Below the pieces are notes generated by a model that saw only the letters and a list, made by a program, of their open reading frames with translations, was not told the origin of the DNA and made no database searches. Source: Chloroflexota bacterium (lineage in GTDB: Bacteria > Chloroflexota > Anaerolineae > Aggregatilineales > Ch27). Taken from it: a stretch of DNA of 64,000 nucleotides. The stretch lies in NCBI GenBank assembly GCA_019873685.1, contig JAIOAT010000001.1:255523-319522 (forward strand). Reading direction: 5' to 3'. This document shows positions 62,686 to 64,000 of the stretch, one piece after another (positions within the stretch are counted from its first letter, which is position 1; each line of letters opens with the position of its first letter). Both the position numbers and the translations under genes were made by a program.

Positions 62686-63488
62686 TGCGTTGGACTTGGC
62701 GCAATACCCTGTGGGGTGTGGGGATCTTTCTGGTTGGCTGGGTTCTGCTGGCCGCCATGGTGAATCGACCGATTCTGCCGTATCCCTGGCAGGTGCTCCC
62801 GGTATTTGTCGAGAAGTTCTTCGTACCTGCGAGCACAGGCAATCCTGCAGTTCCGGATTTTCGCCTACCTGTACCGCTGGGCGAACTCGGGCAGCACTTC
62901 CTGGTGAGCGCTGTGCGGGTCCTGACCGCGATTGCTGTGGCCGTGCTCTTTGCTGCACCGATTGGGTTGGGGTTGGGGCAAATTCAGTCGCTCAACCAGT
63001 TGTTCTCGCCGTTGATTGGGCTGCTGCACCCTATCCCCAAGATCGTGTTTTTGCCCGTCATTATGGTGCTGTTTGGCTCAGGCGATGGCGCCAAGATACT
63101 GCTCATTGCGCTGGTGCTGTTCTTCCAGATCCTGATCGTCGTGCGCGACGAAGCTGCCGGTCTGCGACCAGAGTTAATCTATTCAGTCCGCAGTCTGGGG
63201 GCTGGCCGACGTGCGCTGTTCCGCTTCGTGTACATTCCTGCCTCGGTCCCTGCCATTTTGACCGCGCTGCGCATTTCGGTTGGCACGGCTATTGCCGTGT
63301 TGTTTATTGCCGAGACGTATGCTACACGCAGCGGTCTCGGCTACTACATCGTTGTGCGGACCTGGCAGGCGCTGCGCTATCCGGAGATGTATGCCGGGAT
63401 CATGGCTATGGCCCTCCTGGGACTGGCGCTTTACTTTGTGATTGATACTCTGGAACGCCGTTTTAGCCGCTGGCGCGGTGCGGAGTAA
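62685..63488 (+). CDS. NitT/TauT-type ABC transporter, permease
   Basis: 267 residues, six helices, SsuC/TauC family. The EAA-like loop is AAGLRPELIYSVRSLGAGRRALFRFVYIPASVPAILTALRIS, followed by VGTAIAVLFIAETYATRSGLGYYIV, a typical signature. Its ATG overlaps the ATPase stop (TGATG), so translation is coupled. ubiE/menG follows 5 bases later. Confidence 0.94.
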   Translation: MRWTWRNTLWGVGIFLVGWVLLAAMVNRPILPYPWQVLPVFVEKFFVPASTGNPAVPDFRLPVPLGELGQHFLVSAVRVLTAIAVAVLFAAPIGLGLGQIQSLNQLFSPLIGLLHPIPKIVFLPVIMVLFGSGDGAKILLIALVLFFQILIVVRDEAAGLRPELIYSVRSLGAGRRALFRFVYIPASVPAILTALRISVGTAIAVLFIAETYATRSGLGYYIVVRTWQALRYPEMYAGIMAMALLGLALYFVIDTLERRFSRWRGAE

Positions 63489-63493
63489 GTGCT

Positions 63494-64000
63494 ATGGCGA
63501 ATCTGCACGGGGAAGCACGCGCACGGTATGTTCAGGCGATGTTCGGTCGGATTGCCGACCGCTACGACCGGATGAACCGCCTGATGACTTTTGGGCAGGA
63601 TATGCGCTGGCGGCGATTCGTCATCGAGAAGGCGGCACTTCCCCCTGATGGTCGCCTGCTCGACCTAGCGACGGGCACCGGCGATATTGCCTTTACTGCG
63701 CTGGCCCAATTCCCTGCACTGACCGTGGTGGGCGCTGACTTCTCTTTGCCGATGATGAGGGTGGGCCAACAGCGTGCTCAGGGTCACCGGATCCACTGGT
63801 GCCAGACCGATGCACTCGCCCTGCCCTACCCCGCTGATACTTTTGATGCGGTAGTGTCCGGCTATCTACTGCGGAATGTGATCGATCTTCCGGCGTGCCT
63901 GGCCGAGCAAGTCCGGGTGACCCGGCCGGACGGGATGGTCGTGGCGCTGGATACCACACCACCGCCGCGCAATGCCCTGCGCCCGCTGCTGCTATTTTAC
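63494..64000 (+). CDS. ubiE: Demethylmenaquinone methyltransferase UbiE/MenG (C-terminus cut off)
   Basis: 169 codons visible; the gene runs off the window. SAM-dependent C-methylation of demethylmenaquinone (or the ubiquinone precursor; menaquinone is more likely in Chloroflexota). The UbiE signature AMFGRIADRYDRMNRLMTFGQDMRWRR is followed by SAM motif I LLDLATGTGDIAFTAL, VVGADFSLPMMRVGQ, CQTDALALPYPADTFDAVV and SGYLLRNVIDLPACL. Starts 5 bases after the permease stop, so it is probably co-transcribed with the transporter. Confidence 0.93.
   Translation, partial: MANLHGEARARYVQAMFGRIADRYDRMNRLMTFGQDMRWRRFVIEKAALPPDGRLLDLATGTGDIAFTALAQFPALTVVGADFSLPMMRVGQQRAQGHRIHWCQTDALALPYPADTFDAVVSGYLLRNVIDLPACLAEQVRVTRPDGMVVALDTTPPPRNALRPLLLFY

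Overview
The window looks like a piece of a Chloroflexota chromosome, most likely from an Anaerolineae-type lineage. This is inference: no rRNA is present. The clues are the threonine/proline-rich linkers joining membrane anchors to LysM, SH3 and SGNH-like domains, a Hanks kinase fused to a PQQ-type propeller, Roadblock and MglA-like proteins, a type 2 isopentenyl diphosphate isomerase, and a GC content that looks somewhat above 50%. Shine-Dalgarno sites and sigma70-type promoters are readable. Most genes lie on the minus strand in tightly packed operons.

Layout. 1-4294: a truncated UvrD-type helicase, translationally coupled to a degenerate SF1-like partner. 4441-9450: a LysM cell-wall protein, an SPFH-like membrane protein, a P-loop ATPase and an SH3 membrane protein. 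9543-13494: trpS, tRNA-Arg(UCG), a Roadblock protein and pyrG. 13501-20759: a small heat-shock protein, then a seven-gene signalling operon running from kinase, PP2C phosphatase, DnaJ-VWA and FHA proteins through a small protein and a response regulator to a small GTPase. 20862-27016: hemW, prenyl diphosphate synthase, fni, acpP, a ChlI-like AAA+ protein and a thioesterase. 27064-40126: glycan genes (UXS-type SDR, two O-antigen-ligase-type proteins, GtrA, GT4) with a macrodomain protein, a G5/propeller lipoprotein and a tandem SGNH-like lipoprotein.

40237-44310 is a thiamine ABC transporter under a TPP riboswitch with a readable terminator/antiterminator switch. Next to it, 44324-45435 holds a Xer-like tyrosine recombinase with a dif-like 28-base palindrome immediately upstream and a 12-base inverted repeat on both flanks. 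45535-48692 is an amino-acid ABC transporter whose binding protein is a tandem duplication. 48873-55031 carries a GNAT protein, an eIF2B-like protein, hflX, a histidine kinase and trmFO. 55124-60564 carries an LCP protein, a TPR protein, tRNA-Leu(GAG), plsX and fabF. 60643-64000 is a NitT/TauT-type ABC transporter followed by a truncated ubiE/menG.

Most of the window is housekeeping plus envelope and signalling functions. I found no CRISPR array, insertion sequence, prophage or recognisable defence island. The features I consider most worth follow-up are the recombinase with its adjacent dif-like site, the glycosidase-like/O-antigen-ligase fusion lacking an expected nucleophile, the kinase-to-GTPase operon with its DnaJ-VWA protein, and the abrupt strand-composition switch with a G-quadruplex-type motif at 22.1 kb.
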